Shown piece by piece: positions 45,652 to 54,220 of a stretch of DNA of 64,000 nt. Source of the stretch: an uncultured Bacilli bacterium. GTDB lineage: Bacteria > Bacillota_I > Bacilli_A > RF39 > UBA660. A program made the position numbers and the translations under genes. Each line of letters starts with the position of its first letter. Position 1 is the stretch's first letter. The notes under the pieces are model-generated. The model had not been told where the DNA came from. It did not search any database and was given only the letters and a program-made list of their open reading frames with translations. The stretch lies in NCBI GenBank assembly GCA_910587535.1, contig CAJUKM010000001.1, positions 1-64,000 on the forward strand. The letters are read 5' to 3'.

Positions 45652-47235
45652 TTAATTTTTAATTGGTTTAACTATCATGTTTTTAGGAGATTGTGCTTTT
45701 TTAGGCGCAACTTCTTCTTCAAACAAAACGACTTGATATTCATGCACTTCGTGACTTTTTTGGACGAATGCTAGCACAGGGAAAAGTTGACGCAGTTTAA
45801 CTATGTCTATTCCTTCTATAGGACTTAAATCATCGCCTGTTACCAAACAATCAAAATCTTTTATTTGATTTTTTAGTCTTTCTAACTCGTTTGCATCGAT
45901 ATCGAAATAAGTGCAGATAAAATCATAGAATATGCTATCGACTTCTCTTACCGTCTGTACTAATTGCTCGTCATAAACTCTTTCATATTCAGAATCACCT
46001 TTTTTATGTGGAAACTTAGACTCATCAAGGATCTGGCATTTTAGAAAATTGTATAAATACATTACTTCTTCCTTTGTAAGATCTTCTCTGATAGATGCAT
46101 CTATTAGATCTTTTGCGCTGGATTTTAGAATAAGTTCAAGTGGAACGCTTTTTATCGATGAATAGATTCGGGTAAGTGTATCTGTATTTGTTTCACCTTC
46201 TAAGACAAGCTCAGCAGGGTATAATGTATCATTAAATTGAAAATATTGATAGAGAGCATAGCCAGTTTTATAAAATTCTCTAATTTTTCCGTCTGTGTTT
46301 AAATCATAAAAAGAAAAATATGCTTGTGTGTCACTATTGAAGACTGCATCATAGTAGGACTCCATAGTTCTATCTTTTTTGAAAGCTGCTTGTAACAGCA
46401 TTAAGCTTTCTGTTTTTGTTTCTTCTTTAAAATCGAAAGCTAAAGGATCCTTGTTTAGCGCTGCAATCTGCTCTGTATTTTGGGCAAGAGATTCTGCAGG
46501 TCCATCTAATAGAAACATAAAGTCATCGCTAGCTATTATTCCTGAAGCTGTTTGCCCTTTTTCGATACGACAACTACACTGAACTTCTCTAGCAAAATTT
46601 AACAATGTTACGAATATCTTTATAAAATATTGATCGCAGGACCAAATCATCTCTTCTTCTTGCCAAAATTCATTATACATTTGCAAATAACGCATAATAT
46701 AACCGTAATTGATCAATATACAATTCTCTTTTTGGAAGTATACGGCTAGACGTGTCAAATTAGAACTAATGCCTATTCTAAGATCTTTTAAACGACAGAT
46801 ATCTTCTCTTTCGTCACCTATTGGATTAGTAAATATGATTTCTAGCGCTTTTCTCAAAGAGGTCTCTAACGCAGTAGTCATTTCTTTTAATTCAGGTTTT
46901 CCTAATAAATTTTCTTCATCATAAAATGCAGGACTATAGTTTTCTCCAGCTACCTTCGAATTGTCGATAATTATGTCTATTAACTTCGTCCAATCTGTAT
47001 CGAGACTATCGCAAGTTTCTACATTAGCAGCAGCTTCGATGAAAACATCTAGATCTTCATTTAGCTTGCTGTCATTTTCTAAATGATAAGTAGTCTCTAA
47101 CATCTCTATTCTTTCTAAAAATGCAAAATGGTCAAAGTTTTGATCATCTTCACTGTTAACTTCCAATTCTTTTTTGGGTGCACTACACGCTGTCATCATG
47201 AGAGCCATCATGAACGCTAAAACTCTTTTTCTCAT
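45652..47235 (-). CDS. Lipoprotein, tandem paralogue of the preceding entry (527 aa)
   Basis: Not recognised. Lipoprotein signal peptide ends in MMTAC (C17), so the mature protein is tethered to the outer face of the membrane. Helix-rich acidic body with the CSCRIEKGQ motif shared with its paralogue. The start overlaps the truA stop by 4 nt (ATGA), indicating translational coupling to truA. The pair is inserted between truA and rplM, which are adjacent in most Firmicutes. Confidence 0.72.
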   Translation of the reverse strand: MRKRVLAFMMALMMTACSAPKKELEVNSEDDQNFDHFAFLERIEMLETTYHLENDSKLNEDLDVFIEAAANVETCDSLDTDWTKLIDIIIDNSKVAGENYSPAFYDEENLLGKPELKEMTTALETSLRKALEIIFTNPIGDEREDICRLKDLRIGISSNLTRLAVYFQKENCILINYGYIMRYLQMYNEFWQEEEMIWSCDQYFIKIFVTLLNFAREVQCSCRIEKGQTASGIIASDDFMFLLDGPAESLAQNTEQIAALNKDPLAFDFKEETKTESLMLLQAAFKKDRTMESYYDAVFNSDTQAYFSFYDLNTDGKIREFYKTGYALYQYFQFNDTLYPAELVLEGETNTDTLTRIYSSIKSVPLELILKSSAKDLIDASIREDLTKEEVMYLYNFLKCQILDESKFPHKKGDSEYERVYDEQLVQTVREVDSIFYDFICTYFDIDANELERLKNQIKDFDCLVTGDDLSPIEGIDIVKLRQLFPVLAFVQKSHEVHEYQVVLFEEEVAPKKAQSPKNMIVKPIKN

Positions 47236-47975
47236 ATATAATTCTCCTCATATAGAACGTTTTCTAGGTACAGGCCGCCTGGTGGAGCTGGTGCATATTC
47301 GATAACCTTTTTTCCAGTTTGGAGCATCTTTAAGATATCCTGTTCTTTTAATTTTCCGCTCCCAATCAAGATTAAAACTGCAACTAGATTTCTGACCATG
47401 TAGGTATAAAACGTCTTTCCTTTAATACGAATAGTTATTATACAATCTTTTTCTTCTATGTCAATAGTTTCAATAATTGTTTCACAGGTTTTTTGTTTTC
47501 CTGTTACGAACGCTCTATAATCGTGTGGACCTATGAGAAGCTTTGAAGCGTTTTTCATTTTTTCTAAATCTAATTTTTTATTATAATTATATAAGTAATC
47601 TTCTTTTATCGGATCGTATATTTCTGTATTGATGAGATATTTATAGGTCTTAATTTTTACCGAAAATCTGGCATGAAAATGTTCATTTTTGACATGTTCA
47701 CAACTTTTAACAAACAGATAGGAAGATGTCTCCCGATTTATATAGCCTTTTAGTTTATATGGATCGATCTTCCTTTTTAAATCGAACATACAACATTGGT
47801 TTAAAGCGTGTACTCCGCGGTCTGTTCGGCCAGATGAAATAACTTTAACAGGAGCTCCATCGAGTCTTTCTAAAATCTTTTCTAACTCTCCTTGAATGGT
47901 CGATTCTTTTTTTAGTTTTTGCAACCCAGAATATTTTGAACCGTCATATGAGAATATTAAAACGAATCTATTCAT
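47232..47975 (-). CDS. truA: tRNA pseudouridine(38-40) synthase
   Basis: 247 residues. FSYDGSKYSGLQ at 9-20, SSGRTDRGVHALNQ near 47 with catalytic Asp52 and YMVRNLVAVLILIGSGKL near 194 are the TruA signatures. Acts on the anticodon stem of many tRNAs. Coupled by 4-nt overlaps to both neighbours. Confidence 0.97.
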   Translation of the reverse strand: MNRFVLIFSYDGSKYSGLQKLKKESTIQGELEKILERLDGAPVKVISSGRTDRGVHALNQCCMFDLKRKIDPYKLKGYINRETSSYLFVKSCEHVKNEHFHARFSVKIKTYKYLINTEIYDPIKEDYLYNYNKKLDLEKMKNASKLLIGPHDYRAFVTGKQKTCETIIETIDIEEKDCIITIRIKGKTFYTYMVRNLVAVLILIGSGKLKEQDILKMLQTGKKVIEYAPAPPGGLYLENVLYEENYI

Positions 47976-48604
47976 TTTACACTTCTATAAATTGCTTTTA
48001 AGAGGTCGTTTATGTCTTTATAGTAATCTAATTTTGCACCTTTTTTATTGGCTTTGTCGACGAAACTTTTTAATTCAGTATCGACTGGAAGCTTTCTGAT
48101 ATCTTTTCCACTATATGTGATCAATTCATTTTCTATTACTATATAGTGGTCTATATGTTTTAGTAAATTGTCGGGAGAGCAAGTCGTATAAATTATTTTT
48201 TTAGAACACTTGGCTGCATATTTTTGAGAAGTTTTAAGTATTAGTAGCAAGTCCCTATAATTTAACACCATGTCTATATTGTCGAGCAAAATCGTTTTAG
48301 CATCGGATAAAAGAACTTTTAAAAACATCATTTTCTCTAATTCACTACTAGATAGAGATCTCACCTGTTTTTTTAGTAATTCTTTACTAAACTCGAATTC
48401 CTCTATTAAAGACTCTAATAATTTTTTGTCTGTCGTTTTTTGTTGTAAGAATCTTTTAGCGGATGAGAATTTTGGCAGACTAATTCTTTCGACTCCATAT
48501 ATATTTTCATATACATAGTTGCTGCTTGAATCTATTATTCCGTAAACTTGTTCTTTAGGAAATACTTTTGGATCAACATCAAAATTAGTATATTTTATTT
48601 CCAT
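47972..48604 (-). CDS. Degenerate ABC ATPase at the ecfA2 position (no Walker A)
   Basis: 210 residues. The order and size correspond to EcfA2 of energy-coupling-factor transporters (ecfA1-ecfA2-ecfT-truA). The P-loop region reads VYGIIDSSSNYVYEN, with no GxxGxGK(S/T), so ATP binding is unlikely. A signature-like RSLSSSELEKM (82-92) and Walker B-like KTILLDNID (103-111) remain, but the catalytic Glu is Asn109, and the switch His is absent (IIYTTCSPD). The frame is intact and overlaps both neighbours, which argues against simple decay. ecfT is missing downstream. Role unknown. Confidence 0.7.
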   Translation of the reverse strand: MEIKYTNFDVDPKVFPKEQVYGIIDSSSNYVYENIYGVERISLPKFSSAKRFLQQKTTDKKLLESLIEEFEFSKELLKKQVRSLSSSELEKMMFLKVLLSDAKTILLDNIDMVLNYRDLLLILKTSQKYAAKCSKKIIYTTCSPDNLLKHIDHYIVIENELITYSGKDIRKLPVDTELKSFVDKANKKGAKLDYYKDINDLLKAIYRSVK

Positions 48605-49380
48605 AATGCACCTACTAACTTATCTTTATCAGTATAAATTGTTTTTAAGACGTCATAGTGATTGAGTTCTATACTAAGTTCAACCGTCATTGGCAATTTA
48701 AAGCCTAATCTTTTTAATAAAGTATCTGTCTTTAAAACAGAGAGAGTATTTCCTTCGAGGATTAAAACGAAGTTATCTAGAACACAAAGGCGGTTTCCAT
48801 AAAGGGCGTCTTCTAGGTTTGTCGTCACATTCAGTAATGTGATGTGGTGTTTTTTTACATAGGCAAAAACTCTCTTTTTAATCCGAGGACTTAGACAAGA
48901 GATGAGATTATCTATTGCCAATATGTTGGGACATATTATCATATAGCGAAGTAATTTTATCAACATCTCTTGTTCTTTGGATAGTCTTACTATATCTTTT
49001 TTTATGAATGTATCTAGTGAAAATAAAGCTTCTACTTCTTTGTATCTTTCTTCTATCTCCTTTGCATCAAAAGAAAGTTTCTTGAGATACATTAGAACTT
49101 CTTCCTTTAAAGAAGTGTTAACTATTTTAGAATCGAAGACGACTACGATTTCTCTTTTTAGTGTTTCGATATCATAAGAGCCTATTTTTAGACCTTTATA
49201 ATAAACTGATGCGTTTGGCAATTTATGACAAAGCATCTTTAATAGCGTCGACTTACCAGAGCCGGATGTTCCTATCATCGTTACGATTTCTCCTGTTTCG
49301 ATTTCCAAATTAAAGTCGTTAAAGGCATTAGTGCCATTATATGCAAAATTGGTATTTCTAAATTCTAAAACTTTTTCCAT
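48595..49380 (-). CDS. Degenerate ABC ATPase at the ecfA1 position
   Basis: 261 residues. N-terminal ABC domain with intact Walker A GTSGSGKST (37-45). Downstream motifs are altered: Q-loop Gln is Asp83 (VVVFDSK), the signature is RLSKEQEM (132-139) without Gly-Gly, Walker B is LAIDNLI with Asn158 in place of Glu, and the switch His is Thr (NVTTNLEDA). It may bind ATP but is not expected to hydrolyse it normally. Overlaps the next ABC-like gene by 10 nt. Position before ecfA2-like and truA marks it as a derived EcfA1. No transmembrane partner lies beside it. Confidence 0.75.
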   Translation of the reverse strand: MEKVLEFRNTNFAYNGTNAFNDFNLEIETGEIVTMIGTSGSGKSTLLKMLCHKLPNASVYYKGLKIGSYDIETLKREIVVVFDSKIVNTSLKEEVLMYLKKLSFDAKEIEERYKEVEALFSLDTFIKKDIVRLSKEQEMLIKLLRYMIICPNILAIDNLISCLSPRIKKRVFAYVKKHHITLLNVTTNLEDALYGNRLCVLDNFVLILEGNTLSVLKTDTLLKRLGFKLPMTVELSIELNHYDVLKTIYTDKDKLVGALWK

Positions 49381-49446
49381 AGTTAACCTCTTTTTTCGAT
49401 TTGTATTATAGCATAGGTTATGATAGATTTCACCTATAAAGATAAA

Positions 49447-49473
49447 TAAAAAATCGTAAATTATTCTACGATT
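49447..49473 (-). terminator. Terminator overlapping the divIC stop codon
   Basis: AATCGTA/TACGATT stem with a 5-6 T tail on the minus strand; the 5' arm encodes the last residues of DivIC. Confidence 0.75.
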
Positions 49474-49748
49474 CTTATTATAAGTTCTCCGTTTTTTGAA
49501 TATAGATATTTCTCTCTCGCAAATCGCGCAATGTAATCTGGATCCTGCAGTTTTAAGATGTTGCCACTGAGTGTTTCTTCTTCTTCTAAAAGAGTCATGT
49601 ATTGATTTTCTAGTTCTACTTTATCTTTATAATTCGTAAATATTCTTGGCCAATAGTAGTACATCTTATATCCAAAGAAGGATAGTAGCGCTACTATCGT
49701 AAATAGATACATTCTTAGTCTTCTTTTTTCCTTTTTAGTTCTTTTCAT
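49461..49748 (-). CDS. divIC: Septum formation initiator DivIC
   Basis: 95 residues: basic cytosolic start, one membrane segment (about 13-30) and an extracellular coiled coil, ending with the conserved DPDYIARFAREKYLYSKNGE. Part of the FtsB/FtsL/FtsQ-like division complex. It sits right after yabQ as in Bacillus (yabP-yabQ-divIC). Confidence 0.93.
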   Translation of the reverse strand: MKRTKKEKRRLRMYLFTIVALLSFFGYKMYYYWPRIFTNYKDKVELENQYMTLLEEEETLSGNILKLQDPDYIARFAREKYLYSKNGELIIRIVE

Positions 49749-49769
49749 ATGTGCCTCTAATGTATTATA

Positions 49770-50048
49770 TCACTTTTTCTTTTTTATTTTCAATAGAGTC
49801 AATCTCTTTTTTATAAAGTTTACAGCAACTTTACTCGTTAATACCCCTAACAGAAAAACTGCGATAAAATATACGTGAATTCTTCCTCCATTTATACCAT
49901 ACAAAAAGTACATATAGAATATAGTCAAGAAGGGAATCAAAAGACAGAAGATTATCTTTTTTTTGTGTAACAATTCGTTTAAGAGGCAAAAACTGGTGCC
50001 ATAGAGGAAAAAGGATATGAATGAGATGATTTGTATGTGAACGTTCAT
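49770..50048 (-). CDS. yabQ: YabQ-like spore cortex membrane protein
   Basis: 92 residues, shorter than Bacillus YabQ (about 210). Three hydrophobic segments (about 5-22, 30-50, 58-78) and a Lys-rich tail. Sequence resemblance is modest; the call rests on being the 4-nt-overlapping gene between yabP and divIC. YabQ in Bacillus localises to the forespore membrane and is needed for cortex formation. Confidence 0.7.
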   Translation of the reverse strand: MNVHIQIISFISFFLYGTSFCLLNELLHKKKIIFCLLIPFLTIFYMYFLYGINGGRIHVYFIAVFLLGVLTSKVAVNFIKKRLTLLKIKKKK

Positions 50049-50332
50049 TTAAAAAGTTTATTAAAGATACTCGAATCTTTTCCCTTTTCTACATTATCTA
50101 AGTAGTTTATGGCATTTATTCTTCCCTTTATAGATACGTTTCCTTCTAGAGTGTCGAGTTTAATCATCTCTAAACCTTCGCCTTTTATAAGCATCGCACC
50201 TAAATTGGTATTCAAAAGAAACTCTTCGTTGTCAAAGCTTTCGATCTTTTTGACACCTGTTATTACTATGCTTTTTCTTTCGTTTAAACTTACTATGTGG
50301 TTAACTCCATTGTTTTCAACAAATTTATCCAT
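50045..50332 (-). CDS. yabP: Sporulation protein YabP
   Basis: 95 residues: NHIVSLNERKSIVITGVKKIESFD near the start (split here as HIVSLNER and ITGV...SFD), then LNTNLGAMLIKGEGL and GNVSIKGRINAINYLD. This is the beta-rich YabP/YqfC pattern, which in Bacillus is a forespore-associated cortex factor. SD AGGTGAT precedes the ATG. Confidence 0.88.
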   Translation of the reverse strand: MDKFVENNGVNHIVSLNERKSIVITGVKKIESFDNEEFLLNTNLGAMLIKGEGLEMIKLDTLEGNVSIKGRINAINYLDNVEKGKDSSIFNKLFK

Positions 50333-50370
50333 ATTATCACCTAAGTAAGTATATGAAAAAAGGTAGAGGA

Positions 50371-50658
50371 TTAGTCGTTATTTTCCTCTACCGGTAAATC
50401 TTTTATTCTGTTGTATTCTTCGATTATAGCTTCGTTAAACATCTTTCTTGTCTCTTCATTTATCGGATGGCAAGAATCGTGATATTGTCCATCTTGACCT
50501 TTTTTGCTAGGCATTGCTGCAAATAGTGATCCATCAGTTCTTTCGATAATTCTAATATGTTCGATGGCGAAGCACTCGTCTATCTCTACGTACGCTGAGC
50601 CTTTCATTTTGGGATTTCCATTTTCGACTTTTCGTACTGATACCTTCGTTATCTTCAT
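50371..50658 (-). CDS. spoVG: SpoVG, RNA/DNA-binding regulator
   Basis: 95 residues. MKITKVSVRKV, KGSAYVEIDECFAIEHIRII, LFAAMPSKK and YHDSCHPIN are close to the canonical SpoVG sequence. Site-specific nucleic-acid binding protein affecting septation, sporulation or virulence genes in Firmicutes. Here it lies between veg and yabP; the purR/ridA/glmU/prs genes that usually flank it are absent. Confidence 0.96.
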   Translation of the reverse strand: MKITKVSVRKVENGNPKMKGSAYVEIDECFAIEHIRIIERTDGSLFAAMPSKKGQDGQYHDSCHPINEETRKMFNEAIIEEYNRIKDLPVEENND

Positions 50659-50724
50659 AATACACTCTCTTTCTAAGTCTTAAACTAATTCAATTTTATA
50701 TCATATGGAAAAAAATTGCAAGAA

Positions 50725-50937
50725 TTAAATAAATGACAGTTCTACTTCTTTATTGATAATTTCTGAATAGCTAAAGCTTCTCAAATAGTCACTTGCTCTT
50801 ACAGTAAATATCTCGGGATATAATTCTTCTAGTACACCTATAAATTCATCTGTCTTATTTCTCATGCCGTTTATTTTTATTTTTACTCGATTCCCCTTTT
50901 TAGGAATCAGATTTTCTCTAATGACATTTGGATTCAT
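50725..50937 (-). CDS. veg: Veg protein (DUF1021)
   Basis: 70 residues: KGNRVKIKINGMRNKTDEF, then GVLEELYPEIFTVR and FSYSEIINKEVEL fit the Veg family. In Bacillus veg lies next to yabG and stimulates biofilm genes. Its start overlaps yabG by 4 nt, as expected for the yabG-veg pair. Confidence 0.9.
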   Translation of the reverse strand: MNPNVIRENLIPKKGNRVKIKINGMRNKTDEFIGVLEELYPEIFTVRASDYLRSFSYSEIINKEVELSFI

Positions 50938-51713
50938 CTTCTCGGATAACCGACATACATAACACCGTTACCCATTATTCCCCCCATTCCATCTCTTCCG
51001 TATTTTGTTCTCTCTAAAAGTTGTAATAAATCTATCGCTTCACTTCTTTTTGTGAGCGCTACTGCCACAGCGATTATAGCAGGATCTAATGCGTGAATGT
51101 TTACTCTTTTAGGACTAGAAGCATAGTTTGCACCTGCTTTAATCAATTCTTCATAGTTGCTTTGACAAGCGCCTGCGATTATGACCAATTTTTCATGACT
51201 GCTTTCATAGTTTCTGGCGTTGACGACGCTATGAATAAAATTCAGGGAATTTTGATAATTTTTTGAATCGTGTTCGTCGCCTTTCTTTTTGTAGTAAGCG
51301 TCATGACCTGTGATTATTACTATATCAGGCTTAACTTCTCTTAAATATTTGTCTATACACTTTGGAAGTTCGCTTTCTTTTATGTTTTTACCGATAGCTT
51401 TTACTCCAGTTTTTTTATAAAAGTCTAGGCATCTATTCAAATAGTCCGAATCACCATCGAAATGAAGTATTTTTCCTGGTAAATAGAAAAATTCATCTCT
51501 ATCTAGGAGCAATAATTCTTTGACTCTTTCTGTATAGTCTTCTCTATCTTCTTCTGTAATAACTTTTTGTAAGTCTTCGAGAGGACTATCGGCATAAAGT
51601 CTAACGTCAGCTCCTTTGAGATAGTAAATGCCGTTTTGAATATTTAATACTTTGAAAACTGTATCGTGATTATAGCTTATTCTCGTAACATAATCACCTT
51701 TTTGAATATCCAT
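50934..51713 (-). CDS. yabG: Sporulation-specific protease YabG
   Basis: 259 residues. KGDYVTRISYNHDTVFKV at the start (SH3-like), KILHFDGDSDYL near 81, PDIVIITGHDAYYKK near 130, AGACQSNYEEL near 182 with the candidate catalytic Cys, and SSPKRVNIHALDPAI. This matches YabG, which processes spore coat proteins. Strong evidence that the organism retains sporulation functions. Confidence 0.95.
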   Translation of the reverse strand: MDIQKGDYVTRISYNHDTVFKVLNIQNGIYYLKGADVRLYADSPLEDLQKVITEEDREDYTERVKELLLLDRDEFFYLPGKILHFDGDSDYLNRCLDFYKKTGVKAIGKNIKESELPKCIDKYLREVKPDIVIITGHDAYYKKKGDEHDSKNYQNSLNFIHSVVNARNYESSHEKLVIIAGACQSNYEELIKAGANYASSPKRVNIHALDPAIIAVAVALTKRSEAIDLLQLLERTKYGRDGMGGIMGNGVMYVGYPRR

Positions 51714-51758
51714 TCGATCACCATTAAAATATATTCGTTTTGATCTTCATTAATACAT

Positions 51759-51787
51759 AAAAAAAATATCTTTAAAATCAGATATTT
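51759..51787 (-). terminator. Terminator of the two-TM coiled-coil gene at 51788
   Basis: AAATATCT/AGATATTT stem with an 8-T tail on the minus strand. Confidence 0.85.
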
Positions 51788-52513
51788 TTATGCGGCATGA
51801 CTTTTTTCTGCTTCTATCATTACGAATTTTTTCCCTTCAGCTATTTCTTCTGGTGTAAATCCTTTGTTTTGTAAGAATTTTTCTAAATTTCCTTTATTGT
51901 ATTCTTTTAGAATTCTTTTCTTTATCCTTCCAAGATAGTTAATTTTGGCCGCTAAATTTTCTATTCTTTCTTCTAGTTCTTGAGTGTATTCTCTAAAGTC
52001 TTCTTTTTTTGGAGTTTCTGAATATCCTTTTTCTTCTAATGCTTTCTGGTTAAGCTCTTTAAGTTTTTGCTTTCTATTCTCGAGAAGATTAGAAAGATAT
52101 TCAGTTTCGGCATCTAAGCCTTTTATTTTTTTTCTTTTTTTTATTATCGGAATGATATTAAGCATACTATAAACCATAGTCGTTGCTATAAAGATAGTTC
52201 CTATAGCAGGTATAGTATCTGTAAATATTTGTGTTAGTCCATTTTGTAAATTTGGAATATCTGTTTTAAGAATGATCGCTAGAATTAGCAAAGAAATGCT
52301 CCAGAAAATCGAAAGGGGAATATATGTAAGTGTTAATTCAGTCTTAGTATCTTTCAAATTCTTTTTTCTACTTTTTATACATTCCTCTAGTAATTCCATC
52401 ATGTTTTCTAATTTTGCTAAAGACGCTATTCTTTTGCTATAAGGTTTTTCTGTTATACCCTGGTCTCCAACTATAAAAGCTTTATCTTTATATGCTATAT
52501 AAGTATTATTCAT
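51788..52513 (-). CDS. Two-TM coiled-coil membrane protein, paralogue of the protein at 7226
   Basis: 241 residues, no family recognised. Charged N-terminal helix (about 25-60), two hydrophobic segments (about 66-83 and 97-117), a coiled coil (about 120-210) and the C-terminal GNLEKFLQNKGFT segment that mirrors GTLESFLRERGIV in the protein 44 kb away. It lies between yabG and the larger 541-residue two-TM protein, in an interval where Bacillus has no such genes. Function unknown. Confidence 0.7.
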   Translation of the reverse strand: MNNTYIAYKDKAFIVGDQGITEKPYSKRIASLAKLENMMELLEECIKSRKKNLKDTKTELTLTYIPLSIFWSISLLILAIILKTDIPNLQNGLTQIFTDTIPAIGTIFIATTMVYSMLNIIPIIKKRKKIKGLDAETEYLSNLLENRKQKLKELNQKALEEKGYSETPKKEDFREYTQELEERIENLAAKINYLGRIKKRILKEYNKGNLEKFLQNKGFTPEEIAEGKKFVMIEAEKSHAA

Positions 52514-52559
52514 TGTAACTAGACCTTTCTCACTCTTCAGTTTTATATTTTAGTTTTTT

Positions 52560-54185
52560 TCAATCGTTATTATTCGCATCGTTCTTTTTTAAAATGAGAT
52601 TTTTATAATGTTCAGTCAATTCCTTATCATTGAAGAATTTCAACAATCTATCATAAGTTGCGATAAATTTCTTTCTGAATTGCTCATTTTCCTGACATAA
52701 TTTTTTATACAATAATACACACTCTTCCAATTTGTATTCACAGTCTGATAACTCTTTTTTCCATGTATTCTTGTCTTTTAGGTGTCCTATGAGAGATTTC
52801 AAATCGAATACTATTCCTGTAGATATAAATCCGCATATTATTATACTAAGTATGACTAAAAATGCTACCGATTTTTCTTCATCTGGAACGAATCTGTGGT
52901 CATTTGGGTTTTGACTGTAAGTGATTATTTCAACATAAGCCTGATCATATAGTTCGTCTGTATCGATTGACGGTTTTGTTTCTTTTTTATCTTCTTTTTC
53001 TATAAACAATTTTCTAAACCAATTCAAATTTTTAAAATCTTCCGGAGTATTTATGTTTTTATCGGTAATATTATAAGATTCAACATTTCTAACGTAATCT
53101 CCATAAAAACCATTTTTTTGATTCCATAATCCATATATAGTCAGCTCTTTGTAGTAGTAATCACCCATTTTTGGCATGTATTGTGGGAATTTAGGAGTAA
53201 ATTTTTCGCTTGTCGTTATAATTTCTACATCTGTACGATATTCATCATGGCCTATTTTTGCAGCTTCATGATTAATTACTATTTCTGAACATACCAAGGC
53301 TGCAATCAATCCGACTAGGATTCCAACTTGTTTGTAAATGTGAGCTTCTTTTATATCGATTTTAAGAGAGGAGATCCTTCTATTTACTTCTATTCTTGCG
53401 ACGGTTTGAGTATGGATTTCGTGAGCTTTTAAATCTATTTCATTCAATAAGTCATATAGGCATCTTTTCACTTGCTCGCGATTTTTTCTGTTTCTAAATG
53501 CTAAATACAAAATGATCTCTTCGTTTAGAAATGATGCATTAAAACTTTGACTTTTAACACTATTTATTGTGTTTTTAATAACACTTCTTGCTAACGTTTT
53601 TTCGCTTAAGGCAGACAAGCGTCGTTCTACTATACTGTTCATAAAGCTTTTAATAACAGGCTGTGTCTTTACCCAATCTAATACGCGACTCTTTCCGTCA
53701 GCTATAAGTTCAAATTGGATGATTTCGAATGCTAAATTATAAATCTTTTCTACTAAACCTTTTTTCTCTTCAAATGGTCTAGTATCCGTCGTATTTATCA
53801 ATTTTAAAAGTTCTATCGTTAATTCTTGATAATTTGATAAAGTATCGAGACTACCCTCTGAGAGCATTCGATTTAATTCTTCTGCTTTATTAAAGGATGT
53901 GCAGTATGCCTCGTGTTTTTCTAATCTAGATTTAATATCTTTTAAACTTTTAATAGCACTATTGTAAACAATTTCTAAAGAAGCGGTTATCGTATATTCG
54001 TCGTCTGTTTTTATAATATGATCGAGTTGGTCATTGCAAGTCTCTTCAACTCCTTCTATCTCTTTTTCTTCTTTACTAACGTCTATATTGAGTTCTTTAA
54101 TTCTTTCGATTGTTTTCTTTAGTTCACTCAAGATAGCACTATATTCTATTGCTAGGTCGCTTTGAAAAAATTTTAAACTACTCAT
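52560..54185 (-). CDS. Two-TM protein with long cytosolic coiled coils (541 aa)
   Basis: Not recognised. Residues 1-285 are helical and highly charged; a membrane segment follows (GILVGLIAALVCSEIVI, about 290-306), then about 130 extracellular residues rich in Tyr/Asp/Lys, a second membrane segment (LVILSIIICGFISTGIVF, about 447-464) and a C-terminal coiled coil with Cys residues. The topology (in-out-in with coiled coils on both sides) resembles the smaller neighbouring two-TM protein. Lies between rsmA and yabG. No enzymatic motif seen. Confidence 0.7.
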   Translation of the reverse strand: MSSLKFFQSDLAIEYSAILSELKKTIERIKELNIDVSKEEKEIEGVEETCNDQLDHIIKTDDEYTITASLEIVYNSAIKSLKDIKSRLEKHEAYCTSFNKAEELNRMLSEGSLDTLSNYQELTIELLKLINTTDTRPFEEKKGLVEKIYNLAFEIIQFELIADGKSRVLDWVKTQPVIKSFMNSIVERRLSALSEKTLARSVIKNTINSVKSQSFNASFLNEEIILYLAFRNRKNREQVKRCLYDLLNEIDLKAHEIHTQTVARIEVNRRISSLKIDIKEAHIYKQVGILVGLIAALVCSEIVINHEAAKIGHDEYRTDVEIITTSEKFTPKFPQYMPKMGDYYYKELTIYGLWNQKNGFYGDYVRNVESYNITDKNINTPEDFKNLNWFRKLFIEKEDKKETKPSIDTDELYDQAYVEIITYSQNPNDHRFVPDEEKSVAFLVILSIIICGFISTGIVFDLKSLIGHLKDKNTWKKELSDCEYKLEECVLLYKKLCQENEQFRKKFIATYDRLLKFFNDKELTEHYKNLILKKNDANNND

Positions 54186-54220
54186 AATTATTTTGTACCT
54201 TTCGCTTTTTGAATATTATA

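Noticed and set aside
47972..49380. Degenerate ABC genes as ordinary EcfA1/EcfA2
   Set aside because: Walker B Glu, signature, Q-loop and switch His are changed in both, and the P-loop is gone in one; no EcfT is adjacent.
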